Below, one piece after another: positions 17,003 to 25,345 of a stretch of 50,090 nt of DNA. This stretch comes from Akkermansiaceae bacterium. GTDB taxonomy: Bacteria > Verrucomicrobiota > Verrucomicrobiia > Verrucomicrobiales > Akkermansiaceae. The notes under the pieces were generated by a model, which was not told where the DNA came from, did no database searches, and saw nothing but the letters and a program-made list of their open reading frames with translations. The position numbers and the translations under genes were made by a program. The stretch spans positions 1 to 50,090 of the forward strand of contig JAIPKB010000018.1 of assembly GCA_021733795.1 (NCBI GenBank), read 5' to 3'. Positions within the stretch are counted from its first letter, which is position 1; each line of letters opens with the position of its first letter.

Positions 17003-18940
17003 CTATTCGGCGTCGAGCGCGAGGAGGGTGACGCTGCACGGGGGGAGGGTCAGGCGGTCGAGCGGACCGGTGAACGGGGCCTCCTCGATCACGACCTTGG
17101 GTGCTTGGTCGGGATCGTTGTAGGCCTGGGGGTCGGAACCGGCGAGCTGCCAGCGGCTGCCGCTGCCTTTGAGCTTCGCCCCGGTGATGGTCAGGGGCAC
17201 CGTGGTTTCGGCTAGGGTCGGGTTGACGATTGCTAGTGTCAGCTTTTTGCGGTCGGGCGTCCAAGCCGCCTGGGCGTCGAGCGTGCCGGTGGTGATCGTG
17301 GCGGCGGGGATCTCGCCGAAGTGTTGGCGATAGAGTTTGAGCACCAGGCCGGTGGTTTCGAAGGCGGCGTTGCGGCGGCTGGTCTTGATCGCGCCGATCA
17401 CGTTGACCGTCTGGGCGTAGAAGGCCGAACCGACGATGTCGCTTTGGCGGGCGTATTCATTGAGGCCGGCGGCGATGCCCAGCGCATCCTTGAGGAAATA
17501 CCGGGTGCCGAGTTCGCCGAAGACATGGGGACCGTACCAATAGTTCCATTCGGTCATGGAAATCCGGATGTCCTTGCCCTTCAGCTCGGGAATATCACGG
17601 CGGGCTTTCCGGTGCCACTCAGCCTTGCGGCGGATGTTGTCCGGGATCTGGCGGACGTGGTCGGCCAGCTCGGGGCGCTCCTGCGAGTAGAAATGCTCGG
17701 CGATGAAATGCATGTGGTTGGAGCAGCCTTTCAGCAAGCCGGTGCTCCAGTCGCCGGCGTCGCCCGACGCGATGCAAATGATGTCGGGATCGACTTCGCG
17801 CATTTTATCGACCACCCAGTTTTGTTTGAGCACGTAGTGGCGAAGCTGCATGTGTCCGAGCTGCCAATTCCCCCACATTTCGTTGCCGATGCCCCAATAC
17901 TTGATGCCCCACGGCTCGGGGGCGCCATTGGCGGCGCGGCGGCCGCCCCACAGGCTGTCGGCGGGGCCATTGCAATATTGCAGTTGGTCGGCGGCCGAGT
18001 GTGCGTCGCCGAAGCCGGTGTTGACGGTGATCCAGGGTTCGGCTCCGACCAAGCGGCAGAAGCGGGTGAACTCGTGCATGCCGAAATCATTGTGTTCAAC
18101 GCCGGTCCACGCCGGGTTGGTGCGCGGCGGGCGGCGGTCGCGGTCGCCGATGCCATCGCGCCAATCGTAGCCGCTGACGAAATTGCCGCCCGGCCAGCGG
18201 TAGATCGGGGCGTTGAGTTCTTTCAAGAGGACCAGGGTGTCGGCACGCAACCCTTCGACGTTGTCGGCGGGCATCAGGGAAACCGTGCCGATGGCCACCG
18301 GCGCGCCCGCCACCCGGACTTCGAGGCTCGCCTTGTCGGTGGTGCCGCCGGCCTTGAAGCGGAACTCGTGCTTGGCGTAAGTCGTGCCGATGGCGTCGAT
18401 TTTCACCGTTTGGCGCGCACCTTCGCCGGCACCCCACACCAGGGTCGCCTCGGCCGAGGCAGTGCTGGTACCCGCCGCTTTGAGCCAAGCGTAGCCCTGG
18501 TATTCATGGCCGGCGGTGACCCCGAGGTCGAGTTGCCGGATCCCGGCGGCGGGTTGCACCACGGGCGTGTGTTTGCCGACGAAGGGAGCCTCGGTGGTCA
18601 TCGCGACGGACTCGGCGGCACCGATGAGCTGCCAGGGCGACGCGCCGACGGCCGGGTGCGGCGAGTTCTTCAGGGTGCGATACGGATTGTAGTCGGCGGT
18701 GACCGGGAAGTAGAACTTGCGGTCTTCCAGCATTTCCGCCCAGATTCCGCCATAAATGCAGCGGCCCAGGTGTTCGATGAACTGACTGTAAATTTCCGCG
18801 GCCATCGGGCCGCCGGTATTTGCGGCACCGACGGTGATAGAGGTCGGGGTTTCGGCGGCTGCGGCCGTGCCGGAGCAGCCAAGGAAGGCGGCAAGGGCGA
18901 GGCCCGGCGGGAACCAATTCTGACAGACGGATGGCTTCAT
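17003..18940 (-). CDS. Secreted GH51 alpha-L-arabinofuranosidase
   Basis: From the ATG at 18940 (MKPSVCQNW) this is 645 aa with a signal peptide cleaved after AAAAE-like residues near 30. After a short N-terminal part comes a carbohydrate-binding-like beta domain (about 120-230). The (beta/alpha)8 barrel follows, with LNAPIYRWPGGNFVSGYDW and the acid/base Glu354 in YWGIGNEMWG. The nucleophile is Glu464 in SMTEWNYW. The C-terminal domain is the usual GH51 beta sandwich. It removes terminal alpha-L-arabinofuranose from arabinan, arabinoxylan or arabinogalactan outside the cytoplasm. The open frame continues upstream to 19603, but that extension has no signal peptide and runs into the divergent gene, so I reject it. 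No SD sequence. Confidence 0.92.
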   Translation of the reverse strand: MKPSVCQNWFPPGLALAAFLGCSGTAAAAETPTSITVGAANTGGPMAAEIYSQFIEHLGRCIYGGIWAEMLEDRKFYFPVTADYNPYRTLKNSPHPAVGASPWQLIGAAESVAMTTEAPFVGKHTPVVQPAAGIRQLDLGVTAGHEYQGYAWLKAAGTSTASAEATLVWGAGEGARQTVKIDAIGTTYAKHEFRFKAGGTTDKASLEVRVAGAPVAIGTVSLMPADNVEGLRADTLVLLKELNAPIYRWPGGNFVSGYDWRDGIGDRDRRPPRTNPAWTGVEHNDFGMHEFTRFCRLVGAEPWITVNTGFGDAHSAADQLQYCNGPADSLWGGRRAANGAPEPWGIKYWGIGNEMWGNWQLGHMQLRHYVLKQNWVVDKMREVDPDIICIASGDAGDWSTGLLKGCSNHMHFIAEHFYSQERPELADHVRQIPDNIRRKAEWHRKARRDIPELKGKDIRISMTEWNYWYGPHVFGELGTRYFLKDALGIAAGLNEYARQSDIVGSAFYAQTVNVIGAIKTSRRNAAFETTGLVLKLYRQHFGEIPAATITTGTLDAQAAWTPDRKKLTLAIVNPTLAETTVPLTITGAKLKGSGSRWQLAGSDPQAYNDPDQAPKVVIEEAPFTGPLDRLTLPPCSVTLLALDAE

Positions 18941-19273
18941 AATGGGAATAGGGGTTGCGGTGATGAAAATGCGCCTGGTTGGCGGCACGAAGGATTTCAA
19001 GCCGATGGGAAGGCTCGCGCAAGGAAAAACAATTCCGATGATAAGAATGAGTGTCGGAGCGCTTGCCAAAGGCCTGCCGGATGAGTTCCATGCAGCCGCC
19101 ATCAGCGGTGGAGGGCTTCGAGGACGGCTCTTGACACCCGGGGGGGTCAATCCACGCTTCGCCCGCAAGCTCGAAGCATGGTTTGGCAAACTCAAAGGCC
19201 AAGCTCTGAAAATTTCCCTCGCATTCCGGGCGTTGATGTGGTCTATTCCCAGGTAACCCCCTCGCTTTGTGTC
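18941..19273. other. Divergent intergenic region between GH51 and beta-propeller genes
   Basis: These 333 bases must hold the promoters of both divergent genes. I see no convincing -35/-10 pair on either strand. The only structured element noticed is the 20-bp palindrome at 19131-19150. Confidence 0.5.
19131..19150. promoter_or_regulatory. 20-bp imperfect palindrome, possible operator
   Basis: TTGAC and GTCAA form the outer arms and CCC and GGG the inner arms, with one mismatched pair and a central GG. It lies in the divergent promoter region of the GH51 and beta-propeller genes, where a shared regulator could bind. No other copy was found around it. Confidence 0.3.
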
Positions 19274-22200
19274 ATGAAATCCCATTCCCTGCTCGCCTTG
19301 GCGGTCCTCGCGATGGCGCTGATTGGCGCGCCGGCCCGTGCTGAAGGCGATTTCAGCCCGCTCGCCGCCGACCGGCTGGATCGCGCCGTGTTGATGAAAC
19401 TGCCCGACGGAGTGCGGCGAATCCGCCTCCGCGTCAAAACCGAGGACGGCGCTTGGAAGACCTGCACGGTCGCCCACCTCGAAGGCAATGAAGGCTACCT
19501 CAAACTCCGCCTTCCCGACCAGGTGGCGGCGGATGATCTCGAGGTTTCCGCCAGTTGGACCGATCCGTTTCCCTACAGCTTCTATCAAGGTGCCGCCGAC
19601 CACCAGAGCACCGAATCGGACGGCGGCGTGGTCGCCGGTCCGATGGGTCCGTTAACCCGCGACGACGCGCTCACCGACTCCACCGGCACCGAACCGGCGG
19701 TGGAGGAGTCGGACATTTGGAAATGGCGGGGCAGCACCCTGTATTTTTTCAACCAGTATCGCGGCTTGCAGGTCATCGACGTCTCCGATCCGGCCGTCCC
19801 GCAGCGGCTTGCCAGCCAGCGCGTCAATGCCAACGGTGAGCAAATGTATCTGCATCCCGCGCAGGACTTGGTCATCCTCCTGACCTACGACCCAGGCACC
19901 GACGCCGGCAAGGTGGTTCTCGTCGCCCATGAGTCGCCGCACGTCCTGCAGCAACGCGCCAGTTTTCCGGTGCCCGGCTACATCCTGGAATCGCGGATGG
20001 TCGGTAACATCCTCTACGTGGTCTCGCGCAAATCCTGGCAGGAAAGTTTCGTCGATCCCGACGCCGTCACCCATGTCACCTGGCGCTCCGGCCTCGCCAT
20101 CACCAAGATCGATCTGAGCGACCCCGCCAAGCCGCTGGCAGCGCCACCGCTCACCCTCGCGGGTGACCCACAATATAACTATTGGGGGGCCCAGGTGCAG
20201 GCCACCTCCAAGGCCCTCCTGATCGCAACCACCGCCTACGATTCCCTCCGGCAACAATCGGTCTCGACCTTGCACGTGGTGGATATTTCGGAACCCGCCA
20301 GTCCTCCAATCGTCACCCACCACCTCGCCGTCCAAGGCCAGATTATCAACAAGTTCAACATGAACCTCCAGGGCAGCCTGCTGACTGCGGTGAGCCAGGT
20401 CTGGCGGGGCTCGCCCAATCGCCAGCGGTTTGCCAGCGTGGAAACCTTCGATCTCTCGCGTTCCAGCCCGCGCCTGGCCGCCCTCGAGTTCGCGAGCAAC
20501 GAATCCATCACGGCCACCCGCTTCGTGGGCGATCTCTTGTATGTGGTGACCTTCCTGCGGGTCGATCCGCTCTTTGTCATCAGTCTCGCCGATCCGGCCC
20601 GGCCCACGCTGCTGAGTGAACTCGTCGTTCCGGGTTTCTCGACCTATCTCGCACCGCTCGGCGAAGACTCCCTGATTTCGATCGGGGTGGAGGGGCCGCA
20701 GATCGCGGTGTCATGGTTCGATGTGAGCGATCCCACCGCGCCATCGTTGGCCTCCCGCGTTCTCATCGGCGCGGAAGACGGTTGGTCGTGGACGGAGGCG
20801 AACTGGGACGAAAAAGCCCTCGGCTTCTTCCCGGACGACAACCTGCTGCTGGTCCCGTTCCAGGGCTCGGTGCCGGGCGCGGGCTGGATGAGCGGCGTGC
20901 AACTGGTCGAGCTGGGTGACCACAAGCTGGTTGAACGCGGATCCTTCGAACACGAATTCCAAGCCCGCCGGGCCCGCGTCCTGGACGGGGCGGTGGTGTC
21001 GATTTCCGGCCGCTCCCTCAAGTCGCTCGACATCACGGACCGCGACCACCCGCGGCTGCTCGCGGAGCTTTCCCTTGCCTGGCCGGTCGATATCGTGCAC
21101 CGCGTCGGCGAAGTCTTCATCCAGCTCGATCGTGGCGCGGGCGGCTACTGGGATGGCGGCACCAACGCCCCGGCTTACCTCCACGCCAGCCCGATCGATG
21201 ATCCCGATGCGCTCCTCGCTTCGCTCGAGCTTCCCGGCGGCCGCATCGCCGGATCCTTCCTGCACGGCGACTGCCTCTATGTCGCCCAACCGCAGACGAC
21301 CCAGGAACCGGTGAAGGACGGCGTCGAATTTGCGGAAACCTTCACCACCACCGTGATTGACCTGAGCGACCCCGGGCGGCCCGTGATCGCAGGCCGCGCA
21401 TCCCGCACGACCCCTCCTGCGGCCTATTTCTACGGCTTCGGCTCCGACTACCGTGGCGCCTTGCTGCCGGACGGGTCGCTGGTCTGGTATCCGTCCGAGC
21501 CGAATAACTACTACTGGCGCGGGCCCATGCCGCTGAGCCCCCTGCTGGACTTCGACCGCGGCATCCCCTATTACCCGAGTTCCAGCCGCGTTTACACGGT
21601 CGACATCGCGGACAAAGCCCGGCCCGCGATCCTCGCCGTGGCGGACCTCGCCACCACGGAAGGTGCCTGGCCCGAAGGTGAGATCCAACTGCTCGGGGCT
21701 ATTCTCTATCACGGGTTGCAGCAATCAGAGACACTGGTGCAGCCGGACGGAAGTACCAAGTGGTTCTCGCAGCACCTGCTCGGCCGGCTCGACCTGAGCG
21801 ATCCCACCGCCCCGGTGGCGGGCGATCTGGTGAAACTCCCGGGGACCTTCGAGTACGCCCTCGGCACGCCGACCCGTGGCACCAATCTCTTCACCACCAG
21901 CCAGCGTTCCTATATGGCTGCGGACAATACCTGGCGCAACGAGCTGCGGGTGCAGGCCCTCGCCTTCGACGGCCTGCAGGCCTTCCTGATTTCTGAACTG
22001 GTGGTGCCGAATTGGGGCTACGGACCCAAGGTCTTCGATGATCGCTTCCTGGTGCTGGGAAAAACGGCCTACGCCGCCGACGGCGGTAGCCGCACCGGCC
22101 TCACCATCTACGAGTGGCAGGGCACCGGCTCGTTCCTCGAACTCCACACCCTCAAGCGGCCCACCTCGGTTTACAGAATCGGCGTCGTCGATCACCTCCT

Positions 22201-22963
22201 CGTCGCCCTCGGCTCCGAACTGACGTTTTTCGACTTCGTCGATCCTGCCGATCCAGACCCGGCGAGCGCTGCTTTCCCAGGCGTCGATTTCTGGCAAAGC
22301 CTCGATTTGATTGAGATCGATGGGCGTCGGCAGGCGCATTTGCCAGTGGGGTTCCATGGGGTCCGGACGCTCGACTTCGGGGGCGTCTTTCCCCCAAGCA
22401 CGCCGGTTCCGCCGCCCGGCTTCTCCAACGACCCCCGGCCCGAGTGGCAAACCATTGCGCTCGCCAAACTGGCTGCCACCTCCGGCACCGCCGGATTGGC
22501 CCTTGCCCCGCTTGCCGCAGGCCAGGACTGGAACTTCGCCAGTGGGGTGGAGCCCATGGGCTACGAGGATTGGACCCGCCTGGCCCTCGGACTCGCTGCC
22601 GCCGAGCCCGTCCCGGCCCCGGCGCTCGACAGCGACTTGGACGGTCGCTCGAACTTGTGGGAATACTTCACCGGAACCGATCCCGGCGATCCTCGCCAAG
22701 CCGCGTCCATCCAGCTCCAGCTAACAACTGCCGCCGACGCCGAGCGCCACCTGACCGGGTTCCTGGCGATCAATCCCCACGCCGCCGCCTTGCTCACGAT
22801 CACTCCGGAGGTCTCCTTCGACCTCGAACATTGGGATGGCTCTCCCGAAATGATCGAACTCGTGGCTGAACCATTCTCCCCCGGTGTGGTCCTGCGCCTC
22901 ACCGAGCCGGTGCGGAACCACCGCGCCGCATTCCTGCGCGCCGCCTTGAGCATCGAGCCCTGA
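19274..22963 (+). CDS. Secreted beta-propeller domain protein
   Basis: From the ATG at 19274 (MKSHSLLALAVLAMAL) this is 1229 aa with a signal peptide ending at ARA-EGD. The signature EESDIWKWRGSTLYFFNQYR followed by GLQVIDVSDPAVPQ matches the secreted beta-propeller family PF09826. Many later blades repeat the pattern ...DISEPA.PP, DLSDPGRP and DIADKARP, ending near residue 1050. A tail carries LDSDLDGRSNLWEYFTGTDPGDP, a calcium-loop-like segment also found in the 4270-8787 protein. No enzymatic motif is seen; a binding or scaffold role outside the cell is likely. Frames further upstream, to 19178, are open but not plausible. No SD sequence at the start. Confidence 0.8.
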   Translation: MKSHSLLALAVLAMALIGAPARAEGDFSPLAADRLDRAVLMKLPDGVRRIRLRVKTEDGAWKTCTVAHLEGNEGYLKLRLPDQVAADDLEVSASWTDPFPYSFYQGAADHQSTESDGGVVAGPMGPLTRDDALTDSTGTEPAVEESDIWKWRGSTLYFFNQYRGLQVIDVSDPAVPQRLASQRVNANGEQMYLHPAQDLVILLTYDPGTDAGKVVLVAHESPHVLQQRASFPVPGYILESRMVGNILYVVSRKSWQESFVDPDAVTHVTWRSGLAITKIDLSDPAKPLAAPPLTLAGDPQYNYWGAQVQATSKALLIATTAYDSLRQQSVSTLHVVDISEPASPPIVTHHLAVQGQIINKFNMNLQGSLLTAVSQVWRGSPNRQRFASVETFDLSRSSPRLAALEFASNESITATRFVGDLLYVVTFLRVDPLFVISLADPARPTLLSELVVPGFSTYLAPLGEDSLISIGVEGPQIAVSWFDVSDPTAPSLASRVLIGAEDGWSWTEANWDEKALGFFPDDNLLLVPFQGSVPGAGWMSGVQLVELGDHKLVERGSFEHEFQARRARVLDGAVVSISGRSLKSLDITDRDHPRLLAELSLAWPVDIVHRVGEVFIQLDRGAGGYWDGGTNAPAYLHASPIDDPDALLASLELPGGRIAGSFLHGDCLYVAQPQTTQEPVKDGVEFAETFTTTVIDLSDPGRPVIAGRASRTTPPAAYFYGFGSDYRGALLPDGSLVWYPSEPNNYYWRGPMPLSPLLDFDRGIPYYPSSSRVYTVDIADKARPAILAVADLATTEGAWPEGEIQLLGAILYHGLQQSETLVQPDGSTKWFSQHLLGRLDLSDPTAPVAGDLVKLPGTFEYALGTPTRGTNLFTTSQRSYMAADNTWRNELRVQALAFDGLQAFLISELVVPNWGYGPKVFDDRFLVLGKTAYAADGGSRTGLTIYEWQGTGSFLELHTLKRPTSVYRIGVVDHLLVALGSELTFFDFVDPADPDPASAAFPGVDFWQSLDLIEIDGRRQAHLPVGFHGVRTLDFGGVFPPSTPVPPPGFSNDPRPEWQTIALAKLAATSGTAGLALAPLAAGQDWNFASGVEPMGYEDWTRLALGLAAAEPVPAPALDSDLDGRSNLWEYFTGTDPGDPRQAASIQLQLTTAADAERHLTGFLAINPHAAALLTITPEVSFDLEHWDGSPEMIELVAEPFSPGVVLRLTEPVRNHRAAFLRAALSIEP

Positions 22964-23059
22964 GCCGCGAACCATGCCTCCCGAATGGGTAATCAGGCCG
23001 ACGGTCGCATGGCCTGCCCGGGCACCATGTAGCGGGAGAGTCCTGCCTGCCAATAAGGG

Positions 23060-23081
23060 GCGACGACCTTATTGTCGTCGT
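23060..23081 (+). repeat. Left 22-bp palindromic direct repeat flanking the insertion sequence
   Basis: The 22 bases are identical to 24872-24893 and abut the left inverted terminal repeat. Inside, CGACGAC and GTCGTCG form a perfect 7-bp stem around CTTATT. Just outside it, CAATAAGG (23051-23058) is also complementary to the CCTTATTG within, so the flank itself is hairpin-rich. Confidence 0.9.
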
Positions 23082-23103
23082 CTGGAGTTTGGTTGATACG
23101 GAG

Positions 23104-24513
23104 TCATGCGGTAGCGGCAAACAGGGTGCTACAGAGGTTCGGTTCGGATTTAAATGACTTCGTGTGACCACGGGCGGTGTTCATGAAGTCGGATAAAATG
23201 TCCGGGCGTATGGCTGCCGCCCATAATTCCCGGCGCAGTTCGTTGATGAGGTCCTGGGTGGAAGGCCTTTGCTTCTTGCCGGGTTTCCTCCATTTGGCCT
23301 CCGGAATGACGGCGGGTTTGCCTCCCGGTCCGTAAGCTTTGATCGCGGCAACGTGCAGCATGGCATAGGCCGCCACGGCCATGGCCGGGATGTTTTCCAC
23401 GGAGTTTTTGTTGCGCACTTGTGCCTGGCCCACACCGAGGATGGTCTTTTCGTCGCGGTGGTTGACCTCTATATCCCAACGCCAGACATACTCCTGAAGC
23501 AGATCTTGAAGCGGCAGGTCGGGGTCGGTGCAGATCAGGTAGGCGGGCTTGGTGTAGAGTCTCCTCGCGCCCTTGCGGAGGCGGTAACCGCTGGGGCGGA
23601 TGATCATCAGGCGAAGGTCCATCTCGCCGGCCGCACGCCAGCGCACGGGTGAGAGGGTTTTAACTTCAAAGTCGCGCCATTTCCCGCTGGCGCGCACCCG
23701 CACGGTGATCCAGGGGATGTCGGGATCCTGACGGATTTGTTCGGGCGTGGGCAGATCGTTCCCGTAGATCCGCCTGCGCCCGCGGACGGCCTGGGTGTCG
23801 GGTTTGGCGCTGAGCTTGGCGTCTTTGCGGATGCGGCCGATGAGGGTGGTGTTTTCGGGAAGGTGGCGGAGGATCTTTTTGTTGGTATAGCTTCCGTCAA
23901 CGACGACATGCAGGGCTGGCGCGGTTTTTCCGTTCTCCCCGGCGCGTTCTTGCTGGAGCCGATGGAGGGCCTGGCTGGCGAGGGTGTTGAGGTTGCGCTG
24001 TTTCATGCACTCCCGGTAGAGTTCGACCTGCTCGGGTAGCGCGGTTTTGGCGGGCTTGCGAGGGGTGGATGCGTCCAGGAAACGGATGGGGATCATGCGA
24101 ACCTCGCTGTTTTCATCGGCAACCGCCGCGCTGAGTTGGATTCTGCGTTGCGCCCAGACCAGGTTGAGATTGAACGGAGGTCCCTGCGGATCCTTGCGCC
24201 AGGCGGCACCGGGGATGGTCTTGCCGGTCTTGCGCAAGATCGTGTCGTCCAGCGCGACACAAAGCGGGCGAGACTCTGCAGTGAGTGCTTCAACTTCCTT
24301 GCGGACCTGGGTGAAAATCACCTCTTCGTTGACCCGGTCCTTCGCGTACAATGCGTAATCCGCGCTCCAATCGCGGAACTGTTTGCCAAAGGTGGTGATC
24401 AAGCCGGAGACGGTATGCCGCCCCGGGCAAACCAGATGGGCCAGCAGATGTTCGTGGAGCCGACTGGTGCAGCGGGGTGTCGAGGAGACGTCCTTTTCGC
24501 AGAGCCGCCACAA
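23104..24513 (-). CDS. IS transposase (IS4/IS701-like DDE)
   Basis: This is 469 aa if counted from the TTG at 24513. DDE candidates are Asp89/Asp90 in VALDDTILRKTGK, Asp206 in VVVDGSYTNK and Glu349 in WRWDIEVNHRDEKTILGVGQ, the usual spacing for IS4-superfamily transposases with a beta insertion before the Glu. No good start codon exists: GGGAGGA lies only one base before the TTG. The frame is open back to 24552 (NDSPLLNQWEDLWRL...), inside the nine-A run of the upstream gene. I therefore think the natural product is made by -1 frameshifting from the AbrB-like frame, giving a fusion. It cuts and joins the 14-bp ends. Confidence 0.88.
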   Translation of the reverse strand: MWRLCEKDVSSTPRCTSRLHEHLLAHLVCPGRHTVSGLITTFGKQFRDWSADYALYAKDRVNEEVIFTQVRKEVEALTAESRPLCVALDDTILRKTGKTIPGAAWRKDPQGPPFNLNLVWAQRRIQLSAAVADENSEVRMIPIRFLDASTPRKPAKTALPEQVELYRECMKQRNLNTLASQALHRLQQERAGENGKTAPALHVVVDGSYTNKKILRHLPENTTLIGRIRKDAKLSAKPDTQAVRGRRRIYGNDLPTPEQIRQDPDIPWITVRVRASGKWRDFEVKTLSPVRWRAAGEMDLRLMIIRPSGYRLRKGARRLYTKPAYLICTDPDLPLQDLLQEYVWRWDIEVNHRDEKTILGVGQAQVRNKNSVENIPAMAVAAYAMLHVAAIKAYGPGGKPAVIPEAKWRKPGKKQRPSTQDLINELRRELWAAAIRPDILSDFMNTARGHTKSFKSEPNLCSTLFAATA

Positions 24514-24527
24514 ATCCTCCCACTGGT

Positions 24528-24743
24528 TCAGGAGCGGCGAGTCGTTTTTTTTTCAATGGTCACCGGCGAGGGCGGCACTACCGGACGATGGGCGATGATG
24601 TTGGCCTTGTTTTCGATGATCCACTCGATGGTTTCGCCTTTTTGGAATTCCAAGGCCTCGGCCACGGCAGTGGGGAAGTTGATGTAATACTGGTCGGTGC
24701 CCTTTTTGCGGCGGATGAGTTGGAGTTTGGTTGGGTATCCCAT
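24528..24743 (-). CDS. AbrB/SpoVT-like small protein of the IS (possible OrfA)
   Basis: From the ATG at 24743 this is 71 aa: MGYPTKLQLIRRKKGTDQYY, then INFPTAVAEALEFQKGETIEW and IIENKANIIAHRPVV. The pattern of two beta strands with a FPxxVxxALxFxKGExIEW centre fits swapped-hairpin AbrB/MazE DNA-binding domains. The frame extends further upstream but this start gives a compact domain. It ends ...TIEKKTTRRS, translated across nine A's, with its stop 25 bases into the transposase open frame. The role could be recognition of the IS ends as the N-terminus of a fused transposase, or autoregulation. Its leader (CAACCAACCACAACACC) lacks an SD sequence, like host genes of the left part. Confidence 0.7.
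   Translation of the reverse strand: MGYPTKLQLIRRKKGTDQYYINFPTAVAEALEFQKGETIEWIIENKANIIAHRPVVPPSPVTIEKKTTRRS
24545..24553 (-). promoter_or_regulatory. A9 slippery run, candidate -1 frameshift site
   Basis: On the minus strand GAA AAA AAA ACG of the AbrB-like frame provides A AAA AAA, a slippery heptamer at 24552-24546. A -1 shift moves decoding into the transposase frame. That frame is closed by a TGA at 24555-24553 just before the run and open from 24552 on, so the two frames overlap only here and shortly beyond. Transcriptional slippage adding one A would give the same fusion. Confidence 0.6.
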
Positions 24744-24871
24744 GGCGGTGTTGTGGTTGGTTGATTTGAGCTCTAGGAGATACGCTAGACTAAAAATCAC
24801 GATTAACAAGCACAAAATATCAGAAAAACCAGAAAAACTAGATCACCAGTCTAGGAACAACCAAACTCCAG

Positions 24872-24893
24872 GCGACGACCTTATTGTCGTCGT
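24872..24893 (+). repeat. Right 22-bp palindromic direct repeat flanking the insertion sequence
   Basis: Identical to 23060-23081 and directly adjacent to the right inverted terminal repeat. It is followed by gcgtaaggagcgacc, which resembles the taaggggcgacgacc on the left side. The uninterrupted site was probably a REP-like cluster of short palindromes. Confidence 0.9.
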
Positions 24894-25024
24894 GCGTAAG
24901 GAGCGACCATGAACAAGCGCGGCCAGGTGCGCCGCCGCCCCTCGCCTTACATCCCAACCCCCACCTTCAAATCCCGCGCACTCCAGATCCAGAATACCTG
25001 ACCTCGTATTGTTTTGGGGTGTGG

Positions 25025-25345
25025 TTAAGGTGATACCGATTTGAAAACCATGCGCAGTGCGGTACCCGGGTAGAGAGTCTCGGAGGCGTTGAGTTCAGCG
25101 CAAAGGTGGGCGACGGCGGGTTTTTCATGGGCGTGGCCAGGCGGTGAAGGGTGATGGTGAGGGGTTGGGCCTGCTGAACCGGCACCAGATCCGCAGGGGT
25201 TGTGCAGAGATCCCGGATGAGGGCACGCGCTTCATCCTGATGGTGGGCGTTGAGTTGCTCAGGCACGATTTGTTCCTCAAGGGCGCGGATGAGGCCGGGA
25301 TCGACAGCTTGGTTGATTTTGAAAAAAGGCAGGCCGTCCAGGCCG
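25025..25345 (-). pseudogene. C-terminal fragment of an IS66/IS4-like 'putative transposase', frameshifted
   Basis: One frame reads FFKINQAVDPGLIRALEEQI, then DEARALIRDLCTTPADLVPV and LTITLHRLATP. Near 25125 the homology passes into another frame that reads CAELNASETLYPGTALRMVF and KSVSP, ending at 25025. The ARALIRDL...AD..P......LT..LH.LA and ELNA.ET.YPGT.LR.V.. patterns are those of the tail of a transposase-like family common in Planctomycetota and Verrucomicrobiota. The N-terminal catalytic part is missing and a frameshift separates the two pieces. Family assignment is from memory of this tail only; the exact IS family is uncertain. Confidence 0.5.

Larger units (their letters stand above)
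23082..24871 (-). mobile_element. Complete insertion sequence with DDE transposase and AbrB-like gene
   Basis: The element is 1790 bp. Its ends are perfect 14-bp inverted repeats: CTGGAGTTTGGTTG at 23082-23095 and its complement at 24858-24871. Both outer edges abut the same 22-bp palindromic sequence. Inside, on the minus strand, are an AbrB-like gene and a DDE transposase whose frames overlap at a run of nine A's. The transposase family looks IS4/IS701-like by its LDD, VDGSY and E spacing. A 22-bp target duplication would be unusually long for those families. The ends and both frames appear intact, so the element may be recent. Confidence 0.85.

Noticed and set aside
17321..19084. 587-codon open frame on the plus strand
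   Set aside because: Antisense to the GH51 gene, whose catalytic motifs are clear; no motif or signal of its own.
18941..19603. N-terminal extension of the GH51 frame
   Set aside because: It has no signal peptide at its start and overlaps the divergent beta-propeller gene; the ATG at 18940 gives a proper signal peptide.
23051..24893. The two 22-bp repeats as the start of a CRISPR array
   Set aside because: Only two copies separated by 1790 bp that contain an insertion sequence; no regular spacers and no cas genes.
24909..25001. 30-codon frame MNKRGQVRRR... right of the insertion sequence
   Set aside because: Low complexity, no start signal, and part of a palindromic repeat neighbourhood.
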